A stretch of 64,000 nt of DNA from Leifsonia shinshuensis (GCF_013410375.1 NZ_JACCFL010000001.1:3100001-3164000), one strand, 5' to 3'. Counted from the first letter of the stretch, positions 53,013-61,547 are shown. Made by a program: numbers and translations. Notes: generated by a model from the letters alone, not told the origin.

Positions 53013-53450
53013 CTATGACGTCGCGGCTTTCGCGAGCCGGGTGATCCACGGGTTGAACGTCCGGACGCGGAACGGCTCGAAGTCGCGCGAGTTGCGCGTG
53101 ACCACGGTGAGGTTGCCCACCTCCGCGGTCGCAGCGATCAGGGCGTCCCGCTCGGGCCGCGGATCCGGCACGTGGTAGCCGGCGGCGAGGCCCGCGACCT
53201 CCCCGTCGACGGGCAGGATGCGATCGGAGAAGACCATCATCACATCGTCCTGCCATCGTCGCAGCACGATCCCCTGCGCCGGGTCGATGCGCTCCGTGCG
53301 CTGAATGCCGACCTCGAGCTCGAAGATGGTGATCGCCGAGATGTGGAGCGAGTACGGGTTCTGGCGTTCGAGCCACCGGATGACGTCCGGGTCCTCGCGA
53401 TCGGGCCGTCGGGTCGCCGACAGCGTCATGGTGTCGAGCAGCCACTTCAC
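53013..53450 (-). CDS. vapC: VapC-type PIN-domain toxin
   Basis: 145 residues. The PIN-domain acidic residues are visible: Asp in WLLDTMTLSA, Glu in ISAITIFELEVGIQ, Asp in RDALIAATAEVGNLTVVTRN. VapC toxins cut tRNA or rRNA. Its start overlaps the antitoxin stop as ATGA. Chromosomal VapBC pairs are often stress modules or passengers. Confidence 0.88.
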   Translation of the reverse strand: MKWLLDTMTLSATRRPDREDPDVIRWLERQNPYSLHISAITIFELEVGIQRTERIDPAQGIVLRRWQDDVMMVFSDRILPVDGEVAGLAAGYHVPDPRPERDALIAATAEVGNLTVVTRNSRDFEPFRVRTFNPWITRLAKAATS

Positions 53451-53692
53451 AGGTCGATCTCCCTCGACCCGAGGACCATGGGCGGGAACTCGGCCTCGAA
53501 ATCGCCCTCGTCATCCTGTCGCAGAAGGTCGACGATGTTGTCGAGCTCCCCCATCAGCTCGCGATACTGCGTGTACGTCAGGAGCACGAACGAGGGCGTG
53601 CCGCGGTCGGTGATGATCAGCGGCTCGCGCGCCGCCGCCCGTTTCGCGGCCGAGGCGTCCTGGTTGAAGGCTCGCGCCGTCATGACTGCCAT
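53447..53692 (-). CDS. Phd/YefM-type antitoxin
   Basis: 81 residues. The N-terminus (TARAFNQDASAAKRAAAREPLIIT, in parts) is a Phd/YefM DNA-binding fold. The C-terminus (DNIVDLLRQDDEGDFEAEFPP) is the acidic toxin-binding tail. GGGGGG six bases before ATG 53692 supports the start. It should neutralise VapC and repress the pair through the palindrome at 53706-53721. Confidence 0.87.
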   Translation of the reverse strand: MAVMTARAFNQDASAAKRAAAREPLIITDRGTPSFVLLTYTQYRELMGELDNIVDLLRQDDEGDFEAEFPPMVLGSREIDL

Positions 53693-53705
53693 CTGTTTCC
53701 CCCCT

Positions 53706-53728
53706 GTAGTTACGTAGGTACGAATATA
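53706..53728 (-). promoter_or_regulatory. Toxin-antitoxin promoter and palindromic operator
   Basis: GTAGTTACGTAGGTAC (53706-53721) is a palindrome with core GTAnnTACGTAnnTAC. On the minus strand the -10 TATATT lies at 53728-53723, so the start of transcription falls inside the palindrome, 14 to 29 bases before the antitoxin ATG. This is the expected layout for antitoxin autoregulation. Confidence 0.6.
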
Positions 53729-53746
53729 TCACAGCGCAGCCCGGTT

Positions 53747-53762
53747 GGATGATATACGATCC
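53747..53762 (+). promoter_or_regulatory. GTATAC-type GntR operator, site 1
   Basis: The segment GGATGATATACGATCC is palindromic with form GGATnnTATAnnATCC. Its reverse complement contains ATCGTATA followed two bases later by ATC, the same as site 2 at 55428. It lies about 60 bases before hpaH. FCD-type GntR repressors commonly bind TnGTATACnA sequences. Confidence 0.5.
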
Positions 53763-53823
53763 TGAACGGGCTCATCCCGGGCCCGGATGACGCCCTCCTA
53801 CCGACGACGACAGGGAGCCGCCG

Positions 53824-54609
53824 ATGCTCGACACCACCACCATCCAGGCGATCGCGGACGAGCTCGCGAACGCCGAACGGGAGCGCGCCACCGTGCCGCT
53901 GCTGACGGCCAGGCACCCGGGCATGACCGTGGAGGACTCCTACGCCGTGCAGCGGGTCTGGGTCGAGCGCGGGCTCGCCGCCGGGCGCCGGCTGGTCGGC
54001 CGCAAGATCGGGCTGACGTCGAAGGTGATGCAGCAGGCGACCGGGATCACCGAGCCCGACTACGGCGCGATCTTCGCCGACATGGTGTACGAGACCGGCT
54101 CCGTCATCCCGTTCGACCAGTACTCGAACGTGCGCATCGAGGTCGAGCTGGCGTTCGTGCTCGCCGAGCCGCTGCAGGGGCCGGACGTCACGCTGTTCGA
54201 CGTGCTGGGCGCGACGAAGTACGTGGTCCCCGCTCTGGAGATCCTGAGCTCCCGCATCGAGCTGCAGGGCCGCACCATCGTGGACACCATCTCCGACAAC
54301 GCGGCGATGGGCGGCATGGTCGTCGGCGGCCGGCCGGTCGCGGTCGACGCGATCGACCTGCGCTGGGTGTCCGCGCTGCTCTACCGCAACGAGACCATCG
54401 AGGAGTCCGGCGTCGCCGCCGCCGTGCTCGACCACCCCGCCGCCGGAGTCGCCTGGCTCGCGAACAAGCTCGCCCAGCACGGCACCCGCCTGGAGGCCGG
54501 CGACATCGTCCTGGCCGGCTCGTTCACCCGCCCGCTGTGGGTGGAGCGCGGCGACACCATCCACGCCGACTACGGGACCCTGGGAGCCGTGACATGCCGA
54601 TTCGCCTGA
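53824..54609 (+). CDS. hpaH: 2-oxo-hept-4-ene-1,7-dioate hydratase
   Basis: 261 residues, fumarylacetoacetase-fold hydratase of the homoprotocatechuate meta-cleavage route. GRKIGLTSKVMQQATGI and VEVELAFVLAEPLQGPDV (metal-binding Glu residues) are family features, with PALEILSSRI after them. It hydrates the dienoate before aldol cleavage by HpaI, whose start lies inside its 3' end. AGGGAG six bases before ATG 53824. Preceded by GntR site 1. Confidence 0.9.
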   Translation: MLDTTTIQAIADELANAERERATVPLLTARHPGMTVEDSYAVQRVWVERGLAAGRRLVGRKIGLTSKVMQQATGITEPDYGAIFADMVYETGSVIPFDQYSNVRIEVELAFVLAEPLQGPDVTLFDVLGATKYVVPALEILSSRIELQGRTIVDTISDNAAMGGMVVGGRPVAVDAIDLRWVSALLYRNETIEESGVAAAVLDHPAAGVAWLANKLAQHGTRLEAGDIVLAGSFTRPLWVERGDTIHADYGTLGAVTCRFA

Positions 54610-55406
54610 CCCCCGACGCCACCTTTGCCGACCGCCTGCGCGGAGCCGACCGCACCCTGTACGGGATCTGGTCGTGCGCGGGCAGCGCGCTCGTCGCGGA
54701 GATCTGCGCCGGCAGCGGGCTGGACATCCTCCTGATCGACGGCGAGCACTCCCCCGTCGGCCTGGAGTCGATCCTCGCGCAGCTGCAGGCGGCCGCCGCC
54801 TACCCGGTCGTGCCGGTCGTGCGCGCCCCGATCGGCGACCCGGTGCTCCTCAAGCAGCTCCTCGACCTCGGCGCGCAGAACGTGCTCGTGCCGATGGTCT
54901 CCAGCGTGGAGGACGCCGAGGCGACGGTGCGGGCCGTGCGCTACCCGCCGCTCGGCGTCCGCGGCGTCGGCAGCGCGCTGGCGCGGTCATCGCGGTGGAG
55001 CCGCATCCCGGACTACCTGGCGCGCGCCCACGAGCTGGTCTCGCTGACCGTGCAGATCGAGACGGTGGAGGGGCTCGCCGCCGCGGCCGGCATCGCGGCG
55101 GTGGAGGGCGTCGACGCCCTGCTCGTCGGGCCGGCGGACCTCGCGGCGTCGCTGGGGCTGCTCGGGCAGCAGGACCACCCGGACGTGGTCGCCGCCGTCG
55201 AGAGCGTCATCCGGGCCGGCCGGGCCGCGGGCACCCCGGTCGGTGTCAACGCCTTCGACCCGGCGATGGCCGCCCGCTACGCCGAGGCCGGCGCGGCCTA
55301 TGTGCTGGTCGGCAGCGATGTGACGCTGCTCGCTCGCGCCTCGGAGGGCCTCGCGACGCGGTTCATCGGCGACGGATCGGCGGGTCCGGCCCCGGCCTCC
55401 TACTGA
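54594..55406 (+). CDS. hpaI: 4-hydroxy-2-oxo-heptane-1,7-dioate aldolase
   Basis: 270 residues, class II pyruvate aldolase of the HpcH/HpaI family. It splits the hydroxy-oxo-diacid to pyruvate and succinic semialdehyde. Metal and substrate residues: ILLIDGEHSPVGLES (Glu/His), VQIETVEGL (Glu), LLVGPADLAASLG (Asp). GGGAG seven bases upstream supports ATG 54594, which overlaps hpaH by 16 bases. Confidence 0.9.
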   Translation: MPIRLTPDATFADRLRGADRTLYGIWSCAGSALVAEICAGSGLDILLIDGEHSPVGLESILAQLQAAAAYPVVPVVRAPIGDPVLLKQLLDLGAQNVLVPMVSSVEDAEATVRAVRYPPLGVRGVGSALARSSRWSRIPDYLARAHELVSLTVQIETVEGLAAAAGIAAVEGVDALLVGPADLAASLGLLGQQDHPDVVAAVESVIRAGRAAGTPVGVNAFDPAMAARYAEAGAAYVLVGSDVTLLARASEGLATRFIGDGSAGPAPASY

Positions 55407-55427
55407 CCCCTTCCGCTGGCGCTGCGA

Positions 55428-55450
55428 ATCGTATACAATCTCGAATACGT
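55428..55450 (+). promoter_or_regulatory. GTATAC-type GntR operator, site 2, with internal promoter
   Basis: ATCGTATACAATC (55428-55440) contains a near-perfect GTATAC palindrome and matches site 1. TACAAT within it could be a -10. A second CGAATACG follows at 55442. It lies in the only sizeable gap of the cluster (55407-55497), before the FAH-RraA fusion gene. Confidence 0.55.
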
Positions 55451-55497
55451 TCCATCGTGAGCGTCCCATTCATCCCCGACGACGAGGAGACCGAGCT

Positions 55498-56931
55498 GTG
55501 AGCGACATCGGCCGGCCAGGCAAGATCATCGCGGTGCACCTCAACTACCGCTCGCGCGCCGCGCAGCGCGGTCGCACCCCGGCGCAGCCGTCGTACTTCT
55601 TCAAGCCGGCCTCCTCCGTCTCGGCCTCCGGCTCGGAGCTGGAGCGCCCGGCCGGGACCGAGCTGCTCGCGTTCGAGGGCGAGGTGGCGCTCATCATCGG
55701 CCGCCCCACCCGCCGGGTCTCCCCCGCGGAGGGCTGGGCGGCCGTCTCCGGCGTCACGGCCGCGAACGACTTCGGGCTCTACGACCTCCGAGCCGCCGAC
55801 AAGGGCTCCAACGTCCGCTCCAAGGGCGGCGACGGCTTCACCCCGCTCGGCCCCGCCGTGATCCCTGCCGCGGCCGTCGACCCGGACGCGCTCCGGGTGC
55901 GGACCTGGCTGAACGGCGAACTGGTGCAGGACGGCACGACCGACGACCTGCTGTTCCCGTTCGGCCGGCTCGTCGCCGACCTCTCCCAGCTGATGACCCT
56001 GGAGCCCGGCGACGTCATCCTGACCGGGACGCCCGCGGGATCCTCCGTCACGCAGCCCGGCGACACCGTCGAAGTCGAGGTGGACGCCCCGACCGCTCCC
56101 GGCGCGCCGACCACCGGGCGGCTGGTCACCCGCGTCACCCAAGGGAGTGTCCCGTTCGGGGACTTCGGCTCGAAGCCCAGCGTGGACGACACCCAGCGGA
56201 GCGAGGCCTTCGGCGTCCGCCCCGAGAAGCCGTTCGAGCTGACCGCCGAGCTGCGCGCCCAGCTCGCCTCCGTCGCCACCGCCACCCTCAGCTCCCAGCT
56301 GCGCAAGCGCGGCCTGAACGACGTCTCCATCGACGGGCTGACCTCCACCCGCCCCGGCGTGAAGCTGATCGGGACGGCGCGGACGCTTCGCTACCTTCCC
56401 GGCCGCGAGGACCTTTTCGCCTCGCACGGCGGCGGCTACAACGCCCAGAAGCGCGCGTTCGACGCGGTCGGCGCCGGCGAGGTGCTCGTGATCGAGGCCC
56501 GCGGCGAGCGCGGCAGCGGCACCGTCGGCGACGTGCTGGCGCTGCGCGCCCAGGTGAACGGCGCGGCGGGCATCGTGACCGACGGCGGCGTCCGGGACCT
56601 CGCGGAGGTCGCGGCCCTCGACATCCCCACCTACTCGGCGGGCCCGCACCCGGCGGTGCTCGGCCGCAGGCACGTGCCGTGGGACGCCGATGTCGCGATC
56701 GCGTGCGGCGGGGCGACCGTCCTGCCGGGCGACGTGATCGTCGGCGACGCGGACGGCCTGCTCGTCATCCCGCCCGCCCTCGTGGCCGAGGTCGTCGCGG
56801 ACGCGATCGAGCAGGAACGCGAGGAGGAGTTCATCGCGGAGATGGTGCGGTCCGGCGAGAAGGTCGACGGCCTGTTCCCTATGAACGCCGCGTGGAAGGA
56901 GAGGTACCGCGCATGGCAGACGCAGCGCTGA
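55498..56931 (+). CDS. FAH-domain isomerase/decarboxylase fused to RraA-like aldolase domain
   Basis: 477 residues. Residues 1-235 are a fumarylacetoacetase-fold domain (KIIAVHLNYRSRAAQRG, LLAFEGEVALIIG with metal Glu residues, VTAANDFGLYDLR, GDVILTGTPAGS), corresponding to one half of HpaG/HpcE, the 5-oxo-pent-3-ene-tricarboxylate decarboxylase. Residues 250-477 are RraA-like, as in HMG/CHA aldolases (GTVGDVLALRAQVNGAAG then IVTDGGVRDLAEVAAL with the Arg-Asp pair). E. coli HpaG has two FAH halves instead. GAGGAGA precedes the GTG. The RraA part may decarboxylate oxaloacetate-like intermediates; this is inference. Confidence 0.85.
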   Translation: MSDIGRPGKIIAVHLNYRSRAAQRGRTPAQPSYFFKPASSVSASGSELERPAGTELLAFEGEVALIIGRPTRRVSPAEGWAAVSGVTAANDFGLYDLRAADKGSNVRSKGGDGFTPLGPAVIPAAAVDPDALRVRTWLNGELVQDGTTDDLLFPFGRLVADLSQLMTLEPGDVILTGTPAGSSVTQPGDTVEVEVDAPTAPGAPTTGRLVTRVTQGSVPFGDFGSKPSVDDTQRSEAFGVRPEKPFELTAELRAQLASVATATLSSQLRKRGLNDVSIDGLTSTRPGVKLIGTARTLRYLPGREDLFASHGGGYNAQKRAFDAVGAGEVLVIEARGERGSGTVGDVLALRAQVNGAAGIVTDGGVRDLAEVAALDIPTYSAGPHPAVLGRRHVPWDADVAIACGGATVLPGDVIVGDADGLLVIPPALVAEVVADAIEQEREEEFIAEMVRSGEKVDGLFPMNAAWKERYRAWQTQR

Positions 56932-57626
56932 AGCCCGTCGTCCCGGCGGCGACGCCCGCCGCCGCGAAGACCGTGGCGCCGAGCAAGTCCCAGCTCGCCT
57001 ACGAGTTCGTCCGCGAGCGCATCGACGACGGCCGCTACGTCTCCGGGTTCCGCCTGGTCCTCGGTCAGATCGCCGGCGAGCTGGGGGTCAGCGTCGTCCC
57101 GGTGCGCGAGGCGATCCGGCGGCTGGAGGCGGAGGGCCTCGTGACGTTCGAGAAGAACGTCGGTGCCCAGGTCGCCCTGCTGCACGACGCCGAGTACGCC
57201 TACACGATGGAGACTCTCGCTCTCGTGGAGGGCGCGGCCACCCGGCTCTCCGCTCCGCTGCTGAACGGCGACCACCTGCACCGGGCCCGGCTGATCAACC
57301 GCGAGCTGATCGCGTGCCTGGACGACTTCATCCCGCACCGCTTCACCGAGCTCAACCAGCAGTTCCACTCGGTGCTGTTCGAGGAGTGCCCGAACCCGCA
57401 CATCCTCGACCTCGTGCACCGCGGCTGGAACCGCCTGACCGTGCTGCGCGACTCCACCTTCAGCTTCGTTCCCGGCCGCGCCCGCGAGTCGGTGGCGGAG
57501 CACGAGGAGATCCTGCGGCTCATCGAGAGCGGCGCCGAGCCCCTCGACGTCGAGCTCGCCGCCCGCGAGCACCGGCTCGCGACCCTGGACGCGCTGCAGC
57601 GCTACCAGGCCGAGCACCAGCACTGA
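56913..57626 (+). CDS. GntR-family (FCD) regulator of the aromatic cluster
   Basis: 237 residues. Winged helix at about 25-90 (LAYEFVRERIDDGRYVSGF then LGVSVVPVREAIRRLEAEGL), then a helical FCD-type effector domain with metal-binding His residues likely in NQQFHSVLFEECPN and EHEEILRLIE. AAGGAGAGG precedes ATG 56913, which overlaps the fusion gene by 19 bases. It probably binds the two GTATAC-type sites and is relieved by a pathway intermediate. Confidence 0.87.
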   Translation: MADAALKPVVPAATPAAAKTVAPSKSQLAYEFVRERIDDGRYVSGFRLVLGQIAGELGVSVVPVREAIRRLEAEGLVTFEKNVGAQVALLHDAEYAYTMETLALVEGAATRLSAPLLNGDHLHRARLINRELIACLDDFIPHRFTELNQQFHSVLFEECPNPHILDLVHRGWNRLTVLRDSTFSFVPGRARESVAEHEEILRLIESGAEPLDVELAAREHRLATLDALQRYQAEHQH

Positions 57627-57680
57627 GCGCGCGAACCGACCGTTCACCACCACGACCACGCACGAGACAGGAGGCCGCGC

Positions 57681-59177
57681 ATGCCGCAGCACCACATCCC
57701 CGACGGGCTGCCGGGGAAGATCCAGCACTTCATCGACGGAGCGTTCGTCGACAGCGTCTCCGGGAAGACCTTCGACGTCCTCGACCCGGTGTCGAACGAG
57801 ACCTACGTGCAGGCTGCGGCCGGGCAGAAGGAGGACATCGACCTCGCCGTCGCCGCCGCGCGCCGCGCGTTCACCGAGGGTCCGTGGCCCCGGCTGAAGC
57901 CGCGCGAGCGCGCTCGCGTCCTCAACCGCATCGCCGACGCCGTCGCCGCGCAGGACGCCCGGCTCGCCGAGCTGGAGACCTTCGACACCGGCCTCCCGAT
58001 CACGCAGGCTCTCGGCCAGGCGCAGCGCGCGGCGGAGAACTTCCGGTTCTTCGCCGACCTGATCGTGGCGCAGGCGGACGACGCCTACAAGGTGCCGGGC
58101 AGCCAGCTCAACTACGTCAACCGCAAGCCGATCGGCGTGGCCGGGCTCATCACGCCGTGGAACACCCCGTTCATGCTGGAGAGCTGGAAGCTCGCCCCCG
58201 CCCTCGCCACCGGCAACACGGTCGTGCTCAAGCCGGCCGAGTTCACCCCGCTGTCGGCGTCGCTGTGGGCCGAGATCTTCCGCGAGGCCGGTGTGCCGGA
58301 CGGCGTGTTCAACCTGGTCAACGGCCTGGGCGAGGAGGCCGGCGACGCGCTGGTGAAGCACCCCGACGTCCCGCTCATCTCCTTCACCGGCGAGAGCAGC
58401 ACTGGGCAGCTCATCTTCGCCAACGCCGCGCCCTTCCTGAAGGGGCTCTCGATGGAGCTCGGCGGCAAGTCCCCCGCCGTCGTGTTCGCCGACGCCGACC
58501 TGGACGCCGCGATCGACTCCACGCTGTTCGGCGTGTTCTCGCTGAACGGCGAGCGCTGCACCGCGGGCTCCCGCATCCTGGTCGAGCGCGCCGTCTACGA
58601 CGAGTTCTGCTCCCGCTACGCCGAGCGCGCCCAGCGCATCGTCGTCGGCGACCCGCACGACCCGAAGACCGAGGTGGGCGCGCTCGTGCACCCCGAGCAC
58701 TACGCGAAGGTGATGAGCTACGTCGAGCTCGGCAAGCAGGAGGGCCGGCTCCTCGCCGGCGGCGGCCGCCCCGAGGGCATCGACCACGGCAACTACATCG
58801 CCCCGACCGTGTTCGCCGACGTCGCGCCCGACGCGCGGATCTTCCAGGAGGAGATCTTCGGCCCGGTCGTCGCGATCACGCCGTTCGACTCCGACGAGGA
58901 GGCGCTGAGCCTCGCCAACGGGGTGAAGTACGGCCTCGCCGCCTACCTCTGGACCAACGACCTGAAGCGCGCCCACACCTTCGCCCAGAACGTGGAGGCC
59001 GGCATGGTGTGGCTCAACTCGCACAACGTCCGCGACCTGCGCACCCCGTTCGGCGGCGTGAAGGCCTCCGGCCTCGGTCACGAGGGCGGCTACCGGTCCA
59101 TCGATTTCTACACCGACCAGCAGGCGGTCCACATCACGCTGGGCCAGGTCCACACGCCGCGCTTCGGCGCCGAATGA
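57681..59177 (+). CDS. hpaE: 5-carboxymethyl-2-hydroxymuconate semialdehyde dehydrogenase
   Basis: 498 residues, aldehyde dehydrogenase superfamily. Catalytic Glu in SMELGGKSPAVVF (about residue 262), catalytic Cys in FGVFSLNGERCTAGSR (about 296), NAD motif FTGESSTGQLI, and PWNTPFML. The substrate call rests on position between the pathway regulator and hpaD and on overall similarity to HpaE. It oxidises the ring-cleavage product of HpaD. AGGAGG six bases before the ATG. Confidence 0.9.
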   Translation: MPQHHIPDGLPGKIQHFIDGAFVDSVSGKTFDVLDPVSNETYVQAAAGQKEDIDLAVAAARRAFTEGPWPRLKPRERARVLNRIADAVAAQDARLAELETFDTGLPITQALGQAQRAAENFRFFADLIVAQADDAYKVPGSQLNYVNRKPIGVAGLITPWNTPFMLESWKLAPALATGNTVVLKPAEFTPLSASLWAEIFREAGVPDGVFNLVNGLGEEAGDALVKHPDVPLISFTGESSTGQLIFANAAPFLKGLSMELGGKSPAVVFADADLDAAIDSTLFGVFSLNGERCTAGSRILVERAVYDEFCSRYAERAQRIVVGDPHDPKTEVGALVHPEHYAKVMSYVELGKQEGRLLAGGGRPEGIDHGNYIAPTVFADVAPDARIFQEEIFGPVVAITPFDSDEEALSLANGVKYGLAAYLWTNDLKRAHTFAQNVEAGMVWLNSHNVRDLRTPFGGVKASGLGHEGGYRSIDFYTDQQAVHITLGQVHTPRFGAE

Positions 59178-59190
59178 CGAAGGAGTCAGC

Positions 59191-60264
59191 ATGAGCACCC
59201 CCATCCCCACCCCCGCCGCCACGCCGCCGGACGTCGTCCGCGCCGCCTACATGGAGCTCGTCGTCACCGACCTGCAGGCCAGCCGCGACTTCTACGTCGA
59301 CGTCCTCGGCCTGCACGTCACCGAGGAGGACGAGGAGGCCGTCTACCTGCGCAGCCTCGAGGAGTTCATCCACCACAACCTGGTGCTGCGGAAGGGCCCG
59401 GTCGCCGCGGTGGCCGCCTTCGCGTACCGGGTGCGCACTCCCGCGGACCTGGACCGCGCCGTCGCGTTCTACACCGAGCTCGGCTGCCGCGTCGAGCGGC
59501 GAGCGGGCGGCTACACGAAGGGCGTCGGCGACAGCGTCCGCGTGGAGGACCCGCTCGGCTTCCCGTACGAGTTCTTCTACGACGTCGAGCACGTCGAGCG
59601 GCTCACCTGGAGCTACGACGTCCACACCCCGGGCGAGCTCGTGCGCATCGACCACTTCAACCAGGTCACGCCCGACGTCCCGCGCGCGGTCAAGTACATG
59701 GAGGACCTGGGCTTCCGGGTGACCGAGGACATCCAGGACGAGGCCGGCACGACCTATGCGGCCTGGATGCGCCGCAAGCCCACCGTGCACGACACCGCCA
59801 TGACCGGCGGCGACGGCCCGCGGATGCACCACGTCGCGTTCTCCACGCACGAGAAGCACAACATCATCGCCATCTGCGACAAGCTCGGCGCGCTCCGCCG
59901 CAGCGACGCCATCGAGCGCGGACCCGGCCGGCACGGCGTGTCCAACGCGTTCTACCTGTACCTGCGCGACCCGGACGGCCACCGGGTGGAGATCTACACG
60001 CAGGACTACTACACCGGCGACCCGGACAACCCGGTGGTCACCTGGGACGTCCACGACAACCAGCGCCGCGACTGGTGGGGCAACCCGGTGGTCCCGTCCT
60101 GGTACACCGACGCGTCCCCGGTGCTCGATCTGGACGGCAATGTCCAGCCGCTCACCGCGCGCACGGACGACTCCGAGATGGCCGTCACGATCGGCGCCGA
60201 CGGGTTCTCGTACACGCGCAAGGACGACACCGAGCACGGGTTCAAGCTGGGGGCGCAGCTGTAG
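59191..60264 (+). CDS. hpaD: Homoprotocatechuate 2,3-dioxygenase (extradiol, type I)
   Basis: 357 residues. It cleaves 3,4-dihydroxyphenylacetate. The metal ligands fall at His155 (RIDHFNQV), His214 (MHHVAFS) and Glu267 (HRVEIYT), the same numbering as the well-studied Brevibacterium fuscum enzyme and the Mn-dependent Arthrobacter MndD, so either Fe or Mn is possible. Two vicinal-oxygen-chelate repeats are present. AAGGAG precedes the ATG; hpaE ends 13 bases earlier. Last gene of the cluster. Confidence 0.94.
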   Translation: MSTPIPTPAATPPDVVRAAYMELVVTDLQASRDFYVDVLGLHVTEEDEEAVYLRSLEEFIHHNLVLRKGPVAAVAAFAYRVRTPADLDRAVAFYTELGCRVERRAGGYTKGVGDSVRVEDPLGFPYEFFYDVEHVERLTWSYDVHTPGELVRIDHFNQVTPDVPRAVKYMEDLGFRVTEDIQDEAGTTYAAWMRRKPTVHDTAMTGGDGPRMHHVAFSTHEKHNIIAICDKLGALRRSDAIERGPGRHGVSNAFYLYLRDPDGHRVEIYTQDYYTGDPDNPVVTWDVHDNQRRDWWGNPVVPSWYTDASPVLDLDGNVQPLTARTDDSEMAVTIGADGFSYTRKDDTEHGFKLGAQL

Positions 60265-60391
60265 GGCGGCGGTCGCGGGCCGCGTGCGACGTGCCACCGA
60301 TCCGCTGGCCCGCAGCGGCCCGCGCGCGCCTACCCTGGGTGCTGTCAACGCCGATTCCCGACGCCGACGCCGAGCAGATCGGAGCGGAACC

Positions 60392-61510
60392 ATGGGATGG
60401 AGTCTCACCAACCTGACGACGGCGACCGCGGGAGCGCCGCTCGCCGTGTACCAGCCGACCGCGTGGCTGTTCGCGCAGTTCACGCGCCACGTCGTGTTCC
60501 AGGGCTACAACGCCACCACAGGAGGCGACGGCCAGCTGTACGAGCTGTACTGCAGCGGGAGCGACGACTGGAGCGTCAAGAACCTGGTCTCCGAGGCGGG
60601 AGGCGCCGCCGCCGCGACCAACGCCAACGGGTACATCTGGGCGCACCAGGGCTCGCAGCACGTGGTGTACCAGGGCCAGCGGTTCGACGGCCACGTCCAC
60701 GAGCTCTGGTACACGGAGGATGACGGCTGGAACGCGAACGACCTCACCGAGGCGGCCGGCGCCCCGCTCACCCTGTCGCAGCCGTACGGCTACGAGACCT
60801 TCTACGACGGGACCCAGCGCGTCGTCTACCAGGCCCGCGTCGGCGGCCACATCCACGAGCTGAGCAACTCAGGGGACGGCTGGCACGACCTCGACCTGAC
60901 CGCCGCGACCGGCGCGCCGCCCTGCGCCCCCGACGCCGCTCCGACCGGGTACTCGTTCGAGGACCAGCGGACCGCGCACGTGCTGGTGCGCACCGAAGTC
61001 GGGCACCTCCTGGAATTCTGGCGCGACGCCACCGCCTGGCACTGGGGCGACCTCACAGCGGTCACCGGCGCACCCGTGGTGAGCGACGCCGAGACGGTCT
61101 CCGGGTACGTCTTCCGCGGCCAGGGCACCCAGCACATCGACTACGTCGGCGGGAACGGGCACCTCCACGAACTGTGGTGGGACCCCTCGGGCTGGCACCA
61201 CAACGACCTCACCACCGCCGGCGGAGCCGTGCCGCCGTTCCCCACGTCCAGCCCGGCCGGCTACGCGTTCGAGGCAGGCCCGTTCCAGCCGATCGCGACC
61301 CAGCACGTGATCTTCACCGGGAACGACGGCAACGTCCACGAGCTGTGGTGGCGCGAGGGCGTCTGGCACACGAACGACATCGGGCCCCTGGTCGGCGCCC
61401 CGCCGATCGTCGGCGCCCCCAAGGCATTCGTGGAGGTCGACCAGGGGACGCAGAACGTGTTCTACCTCAGCGACTCCCACGAGATCATCGAGCTGCGGTG
61501 GACGCCGTGA
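60392..61510 (+). CDS. Seven-repeat beta-propeller, lectin-like, no signal peptide
   Basis: 372 residues made entirely of seven repeats of 49-58 residues. Each begins with a Trp-containing segment (GWNANDLT, GWHDLDLT, AWHWGDLT, GWHHNDLT, VWHTNDIG) followed by GAP and ends with a GHVHELW-like strand. This predicts a seven-bladed propeller; the pattern resembles PLL/tectonin-type lectins. No signal peptide or membrane segment is seen. GGAGCGG precedes ATG 60392. It follows hpaD by 127 bases and is convergent with the hydrolase gene; the binding partner is unknown. Confidence 0.8.
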   Translation: MGWSLTNLTTATAGAPLAVYQPTAWLFAQFTRHVVFQGYNATTGGDGQLYELYCSGSDDWSVKNLVSEAGGAAAATNANGYIWAHQGSQHVVYQGQRFDGHVHELWYTEDDGWNANDLTEAAGAPLTLSQPYGYETFYDGTQRVVYQARVGGHIHELSNSGDGWHDLDLTAATGAPPCAPDAAPTGYSFEDQRTAHVLVRTEVGHLLEFWRDATAWHWGDLTAVTGAPVVSDAETVSGYVFRGQGTQHIDYVGGNGHLHELWWDPSGWHHNDLTTAGGAVPPFPTSSPAGYAFEAGPFQPIATQHVIFTGNDGNVHELWWREGVWHTNDIGPLVGAPPIVGAPKAFVEVDQGTQNVFYLSDSHEIIELRWTP

Positions 61511-61547
61511 GGGGTCGGACGTGACCGGCCGGAGCTGAGCGTCGTCC

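Noticed and set aside
56631..59222. An 863-codon minus-strand frame opposite hpaE and the GntR gene
   Set aside because: The plus strand encodes well-conserved catabolic proteins throughout; the antisense frame has no recognisable domain.
60275..60313. GCGGGCC...GGCCCGC hairpin as a terminator after hpaD
   Set aside because: Seven-base arms around a 25-base loop are weak and expected by chance at this GC.
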